From Clostridia bacterium (GTDB taxonomy: Bacteria > Bacillota > Clostridia > Christensenellales > CAG-1252), in NCBI GenBank assembly GCA_017615495.1, contig JAGAAA010000082.1, positions 1 to 30,698 of the forward strand: a stretch of DNA of 30,698 nt, read 5' to 3'. The translations under genes were made by a program, and so were the position numbers. Positions 21,569-29,039 of this stretch are shown here, piece by piece (position 1 is the first letter of the stretch; each line of letters starts with the position of its first letter). The notes under the pieces were generated by a model, which saw only the letters and a program-made list of their open reading frames with translations, did no database searches and had not been told where the DNA came from.

Positions 21569-23007
21569 TTTTTATTGCCGAAATTATAAGAGATACGTTC
21601 GTGATGAACGCCCATCAAGGTGTTGACGACCGCCCCTTTGACCGCGGTGAGTTCCGCCATCGTGATCGGGCATTCGTCAAACTGTTTTTCACTCATTTTT
21701 TGACGCACGAGCTTATCCACAAGTTCAACGAGCTCCTCCCGCGTGGAAGGACGCACCGAACGCGTGGCAGCCTCGCAAATATCCGCGATCATGATGATCG
21801 CGTTGATCTTGGTTTGAGGCTTGGGACCCACGTAAGTGTAGCCCTTTTCTTCCAAGGTACCTTCGGTAATATTTTGCGCTTTGTGGTAAAAGTACCCGAC
21901 CGGGCTGTCGCCGTGGTGCTCGACCGCGGCGGAAATGATCTCCTTGGGGAAGCCTTTTGACGTCAGGATCTTGGCGCCCGCTTCGGTGTGGCGAGTGATC
22001 ATTTTAACGCTGACTTCGGGGATAAGATCATCGTGCGGGTTGTAGCCGTCGATTTGGTTTTCGGTAAAGAATTCGGGGTTTTCGATCTTGCCGATATCGT
22101 GGTATAACGCCGCCGCTTTGGCAAGACGGGGGTCTTCCCCAATGGCGTACGCCGCACGCTCCGCAATATTGGACACCGTCAAAGAATGGTTGAAGGTGCC
22201 GGGCGCCTTCTCCTCCAATTCCTTCAAAAGGGGTTGGTTGAAGGAGCAAAGCTCAACGAGGCGCAAGCCCGTGTTCAGGTTGAAAACGCGCTCGAAGATG
22301 GGCGTCATGCAGAAATAAGCGAAAATGCTGATGGCGCCGCCCGCCATGATGGAAACGCCCACCGTGATCATTTGCATAATATCGGGGTCGCCGCCCAGCG
22401 CCGCCGCGGACATAAAGCCGATCAAGCCCGAAACGAAGACGATAAAGCTTGAGGTAAACAGCACCTTAAGACGGCTGGAATAGCGCCCGATCATCGTGAT
22501 CAGCAAAATGCCGCACACCGTATTGACGACGAGGACCATGATGAGAAGCGACAATTCGGAAAAGAGGATCGCCTCCGACTCATAGGAGAAGAGCACGATG
22601 CACACCGCAACGATCATGATCGTCGTAAAATGCGTGACGATGGCGCTCTTTTTGTGGAAATCCATTCCAAGCAGCAACGCCAAGAAGGAAAGCGGCACCG
22701 CATAAGCGTAATCGAAATGCAAGCAAACGATCGAAGAAACGACCGTCACCAACAGCACGCTGAAAACGAAAACGGATGAAACCGCGTCCCCCCTGTTGTA
22801 AGAACGCAAAACGATGTAATTGACGCCCAAAAGGACGACGATCAAAAAGCCCGCCGAGAAAAGAGTGGGCAGATCAAAGTACACGCCGCTGACGGAGCGG
22901 AACGCCACCACGCAGGCGATGATGATAGCGGAAAGCGCGATCAACGCCAAAAAGGTGAAAAGGTACTGAAATACCGTTCTCTTTTGTGATGAAGCAAGTT
23001 TATCCAT
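21565..23007 (-). CDS. pgpH: 7TM-HD phosphodiesterase, PgpH/YqfF type, lacking the extracellular domain
   Basis: The C-terminal half is a cytoplasmic HD domain: FNHSLTVSNIAERAA (His274), LYHDIGK (His303-Asp304), MITRHTEAG (His340) and EHHGD (His364/365). In PgpH of Listeria and YqfF of Bacillus this domain hydrolyses c-di-AMP. It is preceded by about eight membrane helices. Family members are about 710 residues and have an extracellular 7TMR-HDED domain of some 240 residues after the first helix. Here helix 1 (about 14-36) runs straight into the 7TM block, giving only 480 residues. The ATG at 23007 overlaps yqfD by eight bases and has GGAGGG only two bases away, an unusually short spacing. 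Confidence 0.88.
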   Translation of the reverse strand: MDKLASSQKRTVFQYLFTFLALIALSAIIIACVVAFRSVSGVYFDLPTLFSAGFLIVVLLGVNYIVLRSYNRGDAVSSVFVFSVLLVTVVSSIVCLHFDYAYAVPLSFLALLLGMDFHKKSAIVTHFTTIMIVAVCIVLFSYESEAILFSELSLLIMVLVVNTVCGILLITMIGRYSSRLKVLFTSSFIVFVSGLIGFMSAAALGGDPDIMQMITVGVSIMAGGAISIFAYFCMTPIFERVFNLNTGLRLVELCSFNQPLLKELEEKAPGTFNHSLTVSNIAERAAYAIGEDPRLAKAAALYHDIGKIENPEFFTENQIDGYNPHDDLIPEVSVKMITRHTEAGAKILTSKGFPKEIISAAVEHHGDSPVGYFYHKAQNITEGTLEEKGYTYVGPKPQTKINAIIMIADICEAATRSVRPSTREELVELVDKLVRQKMSEKQFDECPITMAELTAVKGAVVNTLMGVHHERISYNFGNKK

Positions 23008-24139
23008 ATCCCTCCAAGTTCGCAAAGCGAACTGCGAACGGCGAATCTATCCGCTGTTCTACGGAATAGTATAGCACTAAATAAAGTAAATTGTCTAGTT
23101 TTTTTTGCACGGCGCGCACCGTCCCCCGCTCCCGCGCGTGAAAAGGGAGAGCGCAAAGAAGCTCTTCGATCGATTCCTTCAAAAGACGCGGTCCCTCGGC
23201 GTCAAAGTCGTGATAAACGGTTTGCAAAATGCGGCGGCGATAGGTTTTTTGCTTGACGATGACCCCCGCGCCGCTGTAAACGACGCGCTCTTCCACGTCG
23301 TAAGTTTCAAACGGAATACTCGTTTTGCGCCCCACTTGCTTTCCAAACCAAAACACCTCGCGGCATTGAAAAACTTCTCCTGTCAAAACGCTTTCCACGG
23401 TGACGGAAGGAAGTAATACTTCCTTTTCATAGGTGACAACGCCCCAAACTTCGGCTCGAGCGGGCGCGGGTGACTCCCCTTCCGTAAAGGCATAGACGGG
23501 CGCGACGAGCACGTCCCCCGGCGCGACGCAGTCCCCCGCTTTCACCTGCGGCGTGCCGCTTTCCGCAACGATCTTGGTCACCACGGCGGAACAAACGGAC
23601 AGGACCGGCTCGTATAAAAGGCTGTCTGGCGTTTCACGCGGGAGTTCCTCTTTGATCTCCACTCGCAAACGGCTCCCGGTGACTTTGACCGACGCGAAGG
23701 ATACCCCGTCAAGCGCGCCGAGTTGCGTTTTGATGCCGTCCAAGTCAAGAGCCCCTTTCCAAACGAAGCCGTCCACTGCGTTGGCACGCAAAACTTCCTC
23801 AACCCGAGAGGTGTTAACAAAGGAATTTCCTTGGATGGAATACCCGTAAACGAAATTACTGAAAAGGAAAACGCCGACCACGGCAAAAACCGTCGCCGCC
23901 AACAGGAAGGGACGCGCAAAGATTCGACACAAAACCGATCGAACGCCAAGCTCCGTTTTTTCGTAATCTATCCCTTCTTGCAAGAGGACGTTTTCCGCAA
24001 TAAAAGCATCCTTGCGCAAGGTGTAAAACCGCAATTTGCCGTCAAAGTTTTGGATTTTATCCAAAAGTACGCCCGCACGGAGCAACCTATTCAACAAAAA
24101 AGTCGAGCGACGACAGGTAACGCAAAAGCGAGTTTTCAA
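23000..24139 (-). CDS. yqfD: Sporulation protein YqfD
   Basis: The 379-residue protein matches the YqfD family (stage IV sporulation group). It has an N-terminal cytoplasmic part (LLNRLLRAGVLLDKI), one membrane helix (about 76-98), and an external POTRA-like region with VKVTGSRLRVEIKEELP and GTPQVKAGDCVAPGDVL. The molecular role in spore formation is unclear. The start is TTG at 24139, overlapping the yqfC stop (TTGA). It lies between yqfC and pgpH; in B. subtilis phoH lies between yqfD and the pgpH homologue and is absent here. Confidence 0.88.
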   Translation of the reverse strand: MKTRFCVTCRRSTFLLNRLLRAGVLLDKIQNFDGKLRFYTLRKDAFIAENVLLQEGIDYEKTELGVRSVLCRIFARPFLLAATVFAVVGVFLFSNFVYGYSIQGNSFVNTSRVEEVLRANAVDGFVWKGALDLDGIKTQLGALDGVSFASVKVTGSRLRVEIKEELPRETPDSLLYEPVLSVCSAVVTKIVAESGTPQVKAGDCVAPGDVLVAPVYAFTEGESPAPARAEVWGVVTYEKEVLLPSVTVESVLTGEVFQCREVFWFGKQVGRKTSIPFETYDVEERVVYSGAGVIVKQKTYRRRILQTVYHDFDAEGPRLLKESIEELLCALPFHARERGTVRAVQKKLDNLLYLVLYYSVEQRIDSPFAVRFANLEGYG

Positions 24140-24405
24140 GATATTTCCCCGGGAAATTCGAGAGCGCGGATCGCCCCCGAAAGATAGATCTCAGACGGAC
24201 TTGCTTTGAGGACGGAAAGCTCGCCGCCCAAAACTCGCAAACACCCCGTTTTCAGCCGAACGACCACCTCTTCGGAAGAAAGGGACAACAGCCCTTTATG
24301 CCCCGAAACCACCAGCGCTTCGGAATCAAAAACGGATATCTCCGCCCCTCCGAAAAGCTCCGTTTTTTGTTTGAATATTTTCTTCACGTCTTCGGCATAG
24401 ATCAT
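24136..24405 (-). CDS. yqfC: Sporulation protein YqfC
   Basis: The 89-residue protein matches YqfC in length and pattern: a beta-rich core with LLSLSSEEVVVRLKTGCLRVLGGELSVL and PSEIYLSGAIRALEF, close to the Bacillus GVLQF...LKTxxGxIxVxG pattern. It precedes yqfD as in spore formers. The ATG at 24405 is the most likely start by length, since further upstream the frame would run into the groL terminator. It has no clear Shine-Dalgarno, and I found only a weak candidate promoter (TTGTCA-17-TCATAT) just upstream. The exact start is less certain than the identity. Confidence 0.78.
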   Translation of the reverse strand: MIYAEDVKKIFKQKTELFGGAEISVFDSEALVVSGHKGLLSLSSEEVVVRLKTGCLRVLGGELSVLKASPSEIYLSGAIRALEFPGEIS

Positions 24406-24450
24406 ATCGAAGGATATGAACGAGGGCTCCGCTTTATGACAAAGGAATAA

Positions 24451-24479
24451 AAAAAAGGGGACCCAAATGGGTCCCCTTT
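24451..24479 (-). terminator. Strong intrinsic terminator after groL
   Basis: An 11-bp perfect stem (AAAGGGGACCC / GGGTCCCCTTT, loop ATTT on the minus strand) continues into a run of T followed by ATTCC. It lies 12 bases after the groL stop and separates groESL from yqfC. Confidence 0.95.
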
Positions 24480-24491
24480 GCTTGAGACGAA

Positions 24492-26123
24492 TCAATACAT
24501 GCCGTCCATACCGCCCGCCGGAGCCATGGGTGCCGGGGGTTCGGGAATATTCGCGACGAGCGACTCGGTGGTAAGGAGGGTGCCCGCGACGGAAGCCGCG
24601 TTTTGAAGCGCCGTCCTCGTAACCTTGGTCGGGTCCAAAATGCCCTTTTGCACAAGGTCGCAGTATTCGTCGTTCAAAGCGTCGTAACCGAAGTTGCGGT
24701 TTTTGGAAACGCCTTCCAAAACGGCGTTTGCCACCACGCTGCCTTCTTTGCCCGCGTTGACGGCAATTTGTCTGACGGGCTCTTCAAGAGCGCGAAGAAC
24801 GATGGCTGCGCCGGTCCTCTCGTCACCCTTAAGGGTGTCGAGCATGCCGCGAAGCGCCGGGATCACGTTGAGGAGAGCGGTACCGCCGCCCGGGACGATG
24901 CCCTCTTCCACAGCCGCTTTGGTTGCTGCGAGAGCGTCCTCGATGCGAAGCTTCTTTTCCTTCATTTCCACTTCGGTAGCCGCGCCGACGCCGATCACGC
25001 CTACGCCGCCCGAAAGCTTGGCAACTCTTTCTTGGAGTTTTTCACGATCGTAGTCGCTGGTGGTGACGGCGATCTGCGCTTTGATGGATTGTACGCGCGC
25101 CTTGATCTGCTCGCTGTCGCCCGCGCCGCCCACGATGGTGGTGTTGTCCTTATCCACCTTGACTTGACGCGCACGACCGAGCATCGAAATATCCGCGGTC
25201 TTGAGGTCTAAGCCGAGGTCGTCGGTGATGACCTGTCCGCCTGTGAGAAGCGCGATGTCCTCCAAAATGGCCTTCCTTCTGTCACCGAAAGCGGGAGCCT
25301 TAACTGCAACGCAGTTAAACACGCCCTTGAGCTTGTTCAAAATGATGGTGCTGAGCGCCTCGCCTTCGATGTCTTCGGCGATGATAAGAAGTTTTGCGCC
25401 CGCCTTGTAAACGATCTCGATGATGGGAAGGATCTCCTGCACGTTGGAGAGTTTTTTGTCGGTGATGAGCACGTAGGGATCGTCCAAGATCGCCTGCATC
25501 TTGTCGGTATCGGTAACGAGGTACGGCGATGCGTAACCGCGGTCGAATTGCATACCTTCGACAACGTTGAGTTCGGTCTTCATCGTCTTGCCTTCATCAA
25601 TGGTGATGACGCCGTCGGTGCCGACCTTTTCCATTGCGTCGCTGATCAATTCACCGATGGTCTCATCTCCTGCGGAGATGCTTGCCACCTGCGCGATGTT
25701 TTTCTTGCCCGAAATGGGTACGGAAAGCTTGCGAAGCTCTTCCACCGCCGCTTCGGTCATTTTCATGATGCCTTTCTTCAAAATGATGGGGTTAGCGCCC
25801 GCCGCAACGTTCTTGACGCCTTCGCGCACGATCGCCTGAGCGAGAACAGCCGCCGTGGTGGTGCCGTCGCCTGCGATGTCGTTGGTTTTGACCGAAACTT
25901 CGCGGATGAGCTGAGCGCCCATGTTTTCAAAAGCGTCCTTAAGCTCGATCTCTTTGGCGATGGTCACGCCGTCGTTGGTGATGAGGGGTGCGCCGTACTT
26001 TTTGCCGAGAACGACGTTTCTGCCCTTGGGCCCGAGGGTGATCTTGACGGTATCCGCAAGGACGTTGACGCCCGCCTCGAGGGCTTTTCTTGCTTCTTGA
26101 CCGTACTTAAATTGCTTTGCCAT
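24492..26123 (-). CDS. groL: Chaperonin GroEL (Hsp60)
   Basis: This is the cytoplasmic folding chaperonin, forming a double heptamer with the GroES lid. The 543-residue protein has the ATP-binding signatures TLGPKGRNVVLG and NDGVTIAKEI, the catalytic loop IAGDGTTTAAVLAQ and the family signature AAVEEGIVPGGGTALL. It ends in PAGGMDGMY, a typical GGM-type tail. Length is normal. The ATG has AGGAGG upstream. It follows groS by 15 bases and ends with a strong terminator. Confidence 0.98.
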   Translation of the reverse strand: MAKQFKYGQEARKALEAGVNVLADTVKITLGPKGRNVVLGKKYGAPLITNDGVTIAKEIELKDAFENMGAQLIREVSVKTNDIAGDGTTTAAVLAQAIVREGVKNVAAGANPIILKKGIMKMTEAAVEELRKLSVPISGKKNIAQVASISAGDETIGELISDAMEKVGTDGVITIDEGKTMKTELNVVEGMQFDRGYASPYLVTDTDKMQAILDDPYVLITDKKLSNVQEILPIIEIVYKAGAKLLIIAEDIEGEALSTIILNKLKGVFNCVAVKAPAFGDRRKAILEDIALLTGGQVITDDLGLDLKTADISMLGRARQVKVDKDNTTIVGGAGDSEQIKARVQSIKAQIAVTTSDYDREKLQERVAKLSGGVGVIGVGAATEVEMKEKKLRIEDALAATKAAVEEGIVPGGGTALLNVIPALRGMLDTLKGDERTGAAIVLRALEEPVRQIAVNAGKEGSVVANAVLEGVSKNRNFGYDALNDEYCDLVQKGILDPTKVTRTALQNAASVAGTLLTTESLVANIPEPPAPMAPAGGMDGMY

Positions 26124-26138
26124 AGATATTACCTCCTA

Positions 26139-26426
26139 TTAGTCCTCGACGATGGCGAGCACGTCGCTCTGACGAAGAACGGTAAGCTCTTCACCGTCGA
26201 TCTTAAAATCGCTGCCTGCATACTTGCTGTAAAGGATCTTATCCCCGACTTTGACCTGCATGGCAATTTCCTTGCCGTCCACCATGCCGCCGGGACCGAC
26301 GGCGATGACTTCAGCCATCTGGGGCTTCTCTTTTGCGGAATCGGGGAGAACGATGCCGCCGAACGCGGTGGCCTTCTCTTCGACCTTTTTGATCACGATC
26401 CTATCGAACAAAGGTTTAATTTTCAT
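26139..26426 (-). CDS. groS: Co-chaperonin GroES
   Basis: The 95-residue GroES begins MKIKPLFDRIVIKKVE and carries the mobile loop EKATAFGGIVLPDSAKEKP, the GPGGMVDGK strand, and a C-terminal strand ending VLRQSDVLAIVED. It forms the heptameric lid of GroEL. An AGGAGG site lies seven bases before the ATG. It is the first gene of groS-groL and has a good promoter at 26460-26489, but I found no CIRCE element or CtsR box. Confidence 0.97.
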   Translation of the reverse strand: MKIKPLFDRIVIKKVEEKATAFGGIVLPDSAKEKPQMAEVIAVGPGGMVDGKEIAMQVKVGDKILYSKYAGSDFKIDGEELTVLRQSDVLAIVED

Positions 26427-26459
26427 AAATCTACCTCCTAATTTACGTTTCTAACGAAG

Positions 26460-26489
26460 ATTATATCACTACCCAAAAAAAGAGGGCAA
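26460..26489 (-). promoter_or_regulatory. groESL promoter, extended -10, overlapping a terminator-like hairpin
   Basis: TTGCCC (26489-26484), an 18-base spacer and TGA-TATAAT (-10 at 26465-26460) lie 33 bases ahead of the groS ATG. The -35 overlaps the 3' arm of the hairpin GGCAAG-TTG-CTTGCC (26499-26485), and the spacer contains seven T. No CIRCE (TTAGCACTC-N9-GAGTGCTAA) is present. Confidence 0.75.
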
Positions 26490-26586
26490 GCAACTTGCCG
26501 AACATTTTTCCTCTTAATTGCATTTTATCACGAAAAGAATGTCGAAATTCAACCTTCGTGCCACAAAACCCAAAACCGCGCCGCGT

Positions 26587-26642
26587 GAAAACAAAAGGAA
26601 AACTCGGGCGCGAGGCAATTCGCGCTCGAATGAGATTTCCTT
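26587..26642 (-). terminator. Intrinsic terminator after the alpha/beta hydrolase gene
   Basis: A long imperfect stem on the minus strand begins AAGGAAA, has a GC-rich core (GCGCGA / TCGCGC) and closes with TTTCCTT, then continues TTTGTTTTC. It lies about 60 bases after the hydrolase stop. Confidence 0.75.
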
Positions 26643-26701
26643 GTTTTAAGCGATGGTAGTTCCGAATGGGATTTTATTCCACTTGTCGAATATTACACTT
26701 T

Positions 26702-27631
26702 TTACTCTTTCGGAGCGGTAACTCTGTCGATAAATGCGAGAAAATCCGAATAAACCTCGTCTTTGTTGAGTTCGTTTAAGATCTCGTGACGAGCGTCGGG
26801 ATACAGCTTAATGGCAAGATCGGTAAGCCCAAGAGCCTTATATTCCTCGTACAAACGGGAAACGAGCGCTCCGTTGCCGCCCACGGGATCTCTGTCGCCG
26901 CTGGCGATGAAAACCGGGAGCTCTTTGGGGATCGCCTTGAGCGATTCGGGACGGTAAACCGTCTTCATACCGTAGAAAAAGCTCTTTTGGAAAGCGATGG
27001 ACATATTGAAAGCCGCGCCGCAGTATTCGTCGGCTATGTACTTTTTGACGACTTCCTTATCCCTCGTAAGCCAGGCAAAGGGCTGATTTTCTTCCTTAAA
27101 CTGCTTGTCGTAAGCGCCAAAGGAGAGCTTTGCGATCAAATTTGCCGGTTTCTCGCCGCCGCAAAGAGCGTTTTGAATGGAAGCGACCAATCTGCCGAAA
27201 GCCACTTGCGCCGTATTCATATACGCCGAGCCGGAAAGGATCACGCCGGCAAGGGCATCCCCGTTCCTTTCAATATAGCCCTGCGAAAGGAAACTGCCGT
27301 AGCTGTGACCGACAAGCACCACGGGCAACTTATACTTTTTGATAGCATAGTTGTTGGTGAGAGCGATCATATCGGAAATAGTGTCGTTGTAGCTATCCCC
27401 CTCTACGATACCTCTCTTTTCATACCCGCACGTCTTACCGTGACCGCGATGATCTTCCGCAATAACGATGTAACCGTTTTTATTTAAAAATGACGCAAAG
27501 TCATCATATCTACCGCAATGCTCGCCCATACCGTGAGCGATCTGAATGACAGCCTTCGGATTTTCAACGTCATTCCACATATAGCAATGGATATCCGTGC
27601 CGTCAAAACTAATCAAATTAAACTCCTCCAT
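26702..27631 (-). CDS. Alpha/beta hydrolase, monoacylglycerol-lipase type (Hydrolase_4 / S33)
   Basis: The 309-residue cytoplasmic hydrolase has the oxyanion region IAHGMGEHCGRY (31-42), EDHRGHGKT (59-67), the nucleophile elbow GHSYG (Ser110), the acid in SGDRDP and the catalytic His in DARHEILNE. This pattern is that of lysophospholipase / monoacylglycerol lipase-like proteins; the substrate cannot be told from sequence. The ATG at 27631 has a full AGGAGGT site five bases upstream; a longer in-frame extension to 27706 overlaps the promoter and is hydrophobic by chance. It is divergent from murG. Confidence 0.9.
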   Translation of the reverse strand: MEEFNLISFDGTDIHCYMWNDVENPKAVIQIAHGMGEHCGRYDDFASFLNKNGYIVIAEDHRGHGKTCGYEKRGIVEGDSYNDTISDMIALTNNYAIKKYKLPVVLVGHSYGSFLSQGYIERNGDALAGVILSGSAYMNTAQVAFGRLVASIQNALCGGEKPANLIAKLSFGAYDKQFKEENQPFAWLTRDKEVVKKYIADEYCGAAFNMSIAFQKSFFYGMKTVYRPESLKAIPKELPVFIASGDRDPVGGNGALVSRLYEEYKALGLTDLAIKLYPDARHEILNELNKDEVYSDFLAFIDRVTAPKE

Positions 27632-27677
27632 CGGTGACCTCCTTTTGAAAGATTTTATGGAAAAACTCCACGTAAGT

Positions 27678-27706
27678 ATTATACATAAATAATATAAAAA
27701 AAGCAA
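27678..27706 (-). promoter_or_regulatory. Promoter of the alpha/beta hydrolase gene
   Basis: TTGCTT (27706-27701), a 17-base AT-rich spacer and TATAAT (27683-27678) lie 46 bases ahead of the ATG. The region is shared with the divergent murG. For murG only a TATAAA/TAAAAT near 27728-27735 is visible, with no good -35. Confidence 0.8.
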
Positions 27707-27775
27707 GCATATATTTTTTTAGTAAAGTATAAAATCATAAAAAGATAGCGAATTTTAAAGGAGTGACAACAAAAT

Positions 27776-28804
27776 ATGACAAATATCGCCTTGGTCGGCG
27801 GAGGCACCGCAGGGCACGTCATGCCCAATTTAGCCCTCGTAAAAGAACTCAAAAAGCGTTTTGACAACGTGATCTATATCGGGAGCCCGAAATCAATGGA
27901 AGAAGCCATCTGCAAGGATAAAAAAATCCCTTTTTATCCGACGGAAACGACAAAGTTTCATCGGAGAAAATTATGGAAGAATCTGTCACTTCCCGTCCTC
28001 CTGTTTAAAGGCGCGGCGCAAGCGAAAAAGATCTTGGAGGAACAGGCTGTTTCCCTTGTTTTTTCCAAGGGCGGGTACGCCGCCGTTCCCACCGTGATCT
28101 CGGCGCATCTTTTAGGCATTCCCATCGTCTGCCACGAAAGCGACCGCTCAATGGGGCTCGCCAATCGCTTTACCGCCGTTTTTTCGGAAAGAGTTTACAC
28201 CGCTTTTCCCGGGACTTATCGCAAAGCCCATCTGATGCAAACCCCCGTCAGAGATGAGATATTTAACGGAAAACCCCTCGATCTTTTTCCGAACAAGGAG
28301 CGCAAAACCCTCCTTTTTATGGGTGGGAGCCTCGGCGCAAAAGCCATCAACGACGCTCTCTCGGAAAACTACGCGGCATTATCCGACAAGTATAATATTA
28401 TCCACATCACCGGAAAAGGCGGCGCGCCCCTCAAAACAAACTCTTATCGCTCCATCCCGTTTGCGGAAAATATCGCCGATCTTTTTGAAACAGCCGACCT
28501 CGTGGTATCGCGCGCGGGCGCATCCACCCTCGGCGAACTGACCGCCCTCGGAAAGCGCGTCCTCGCGATCCCTTTGCCAAAAGGAGAATCAAGAGGGGAT
28601 CAAGAAGAAAACGCCGCCGCATACCGCAAGCTTGGTCTCATCAGCGTTTTGCCGCAAGACGCCTTAAAAAAGGACAATTTGGCCGACGTGATCGACGATA
28701 TAATAACGAAACGCCCGCCCGCGCCCGCATACGATAGACGCACGCCGGAATTCCTTGCGGAAGAACTGTTTTCCATCGCAAAAATGCGGCACGTGGGCGT
28801 TTGA
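27776..28804 (+). CDS. murG: UDP-GlcNAc:lipid I N-acetylglucosaminyltransferase MurG
   Basis: MurG transfers GlcNAc to lipid I to make lipid II on the inner face of the membrane. The 342-residue GT28-type protein has GGGTAGHVMPN (8-18), SKGGYAAVPTVISAHLLGIPIVCHESD, GGSLGAKAIND, the UDP-GlcNAc site SRAGASTLGEL and GDQEENA. All key motifs are intact. It is separate from any division/cell-wall cluster, standing alone opposite a hydrolase. AAAGGAG lies upstream of the ATG. I cannot tell from the window whether a second murG exists in a dcw cluster. Confidence 0.94.
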   Translation: MTNIALVGGGTAGHVMPNLALVKELKKRFDNVIYIGSPKSMEEAICKDKKIPFYPTETTKFHRRKLWKNLSLPVLLFKGAAQAKKILEEQAVSLVFSKGGYAAVPTVISAHLLGIPIVCHESDRSMGLANRFTAVFSERVYTAFPGTYRKAHLMQTPVRDEIFNGKPLDLFPNKERKTLLFMGGSLGAKAINDALSENYAALSDKYNIIHITGKGGAPLKTNSYRSIPFAENIADLFETADLVVSRAGASTLGELTALGKRVLAIPLPKGESRGDQEENAAAYRKLGLISVLPQDALKKDNLADVIDDIITKRPPAPAYDRRTPEFLAEELFSIAKMRHVGV

Positions 28805-28865
28805 CGCCGATTTTTTAAATCCACGCCATTTTAAAGTTTTTTCGGAAAAAAGTCCTTAATTTTGA

Positions 28866-28904
28866 GGTTTTTTATCGCTCCTTCCTCAAAAAACCGCATT
28901 TTTT
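28866..28904 (+). terminator. Possible terminator after murG
   Basis: GGTTTTTT (28866-28873) and AAAAAACC (28888-28895) pair around a 14-base loop and are followed by GCATTTTTT. The stem is AT-rich, so strength is uncertain. Surrounding bases 28805-28933 hold only A/T-rich sequence. Confidence 0.5.
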
Positions 28905-28933
28905 GAAGGGGTTTTCGCGAAAAAATCGAAAAT

Positions 28934-28966
28934 CGGTATTGACATACCGTTTTTTTATGGTAAAAT
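28934..28966 (+). promoter_or_regulatory. gldA-dhaK promoter embedded in a terminator-like hairpin
   Basis: TTGACA (28939-28944), a 16-base spacer and TGG-TAAAAT (-10 at 28961-28966, extended) precede a UTR of about 65 bases. The -35 forms the loop and loop edges of the perfect hairpin CGGTAT-TGAC-ATACCG (28934-28949), which runs into seven T (28950-28956) within the spacer. The UTR also holds GTGG-GGTTT-CCAC. Confidence 0.75.
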
Positions 28967-29039
28967 TTTATTAGTGGGGTTTCCACAAAAACAAACTTGC
29001 AGCCATCCGCTGTAAAATAAACTTTAAGGAGATTTATTT

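Noticed and set aside
26427..26701. CIRCE element upstream of groS
   Set aside because: Neither TTAGCACTC nor GAGTGCTAA, nor a near match, is present in the gap.
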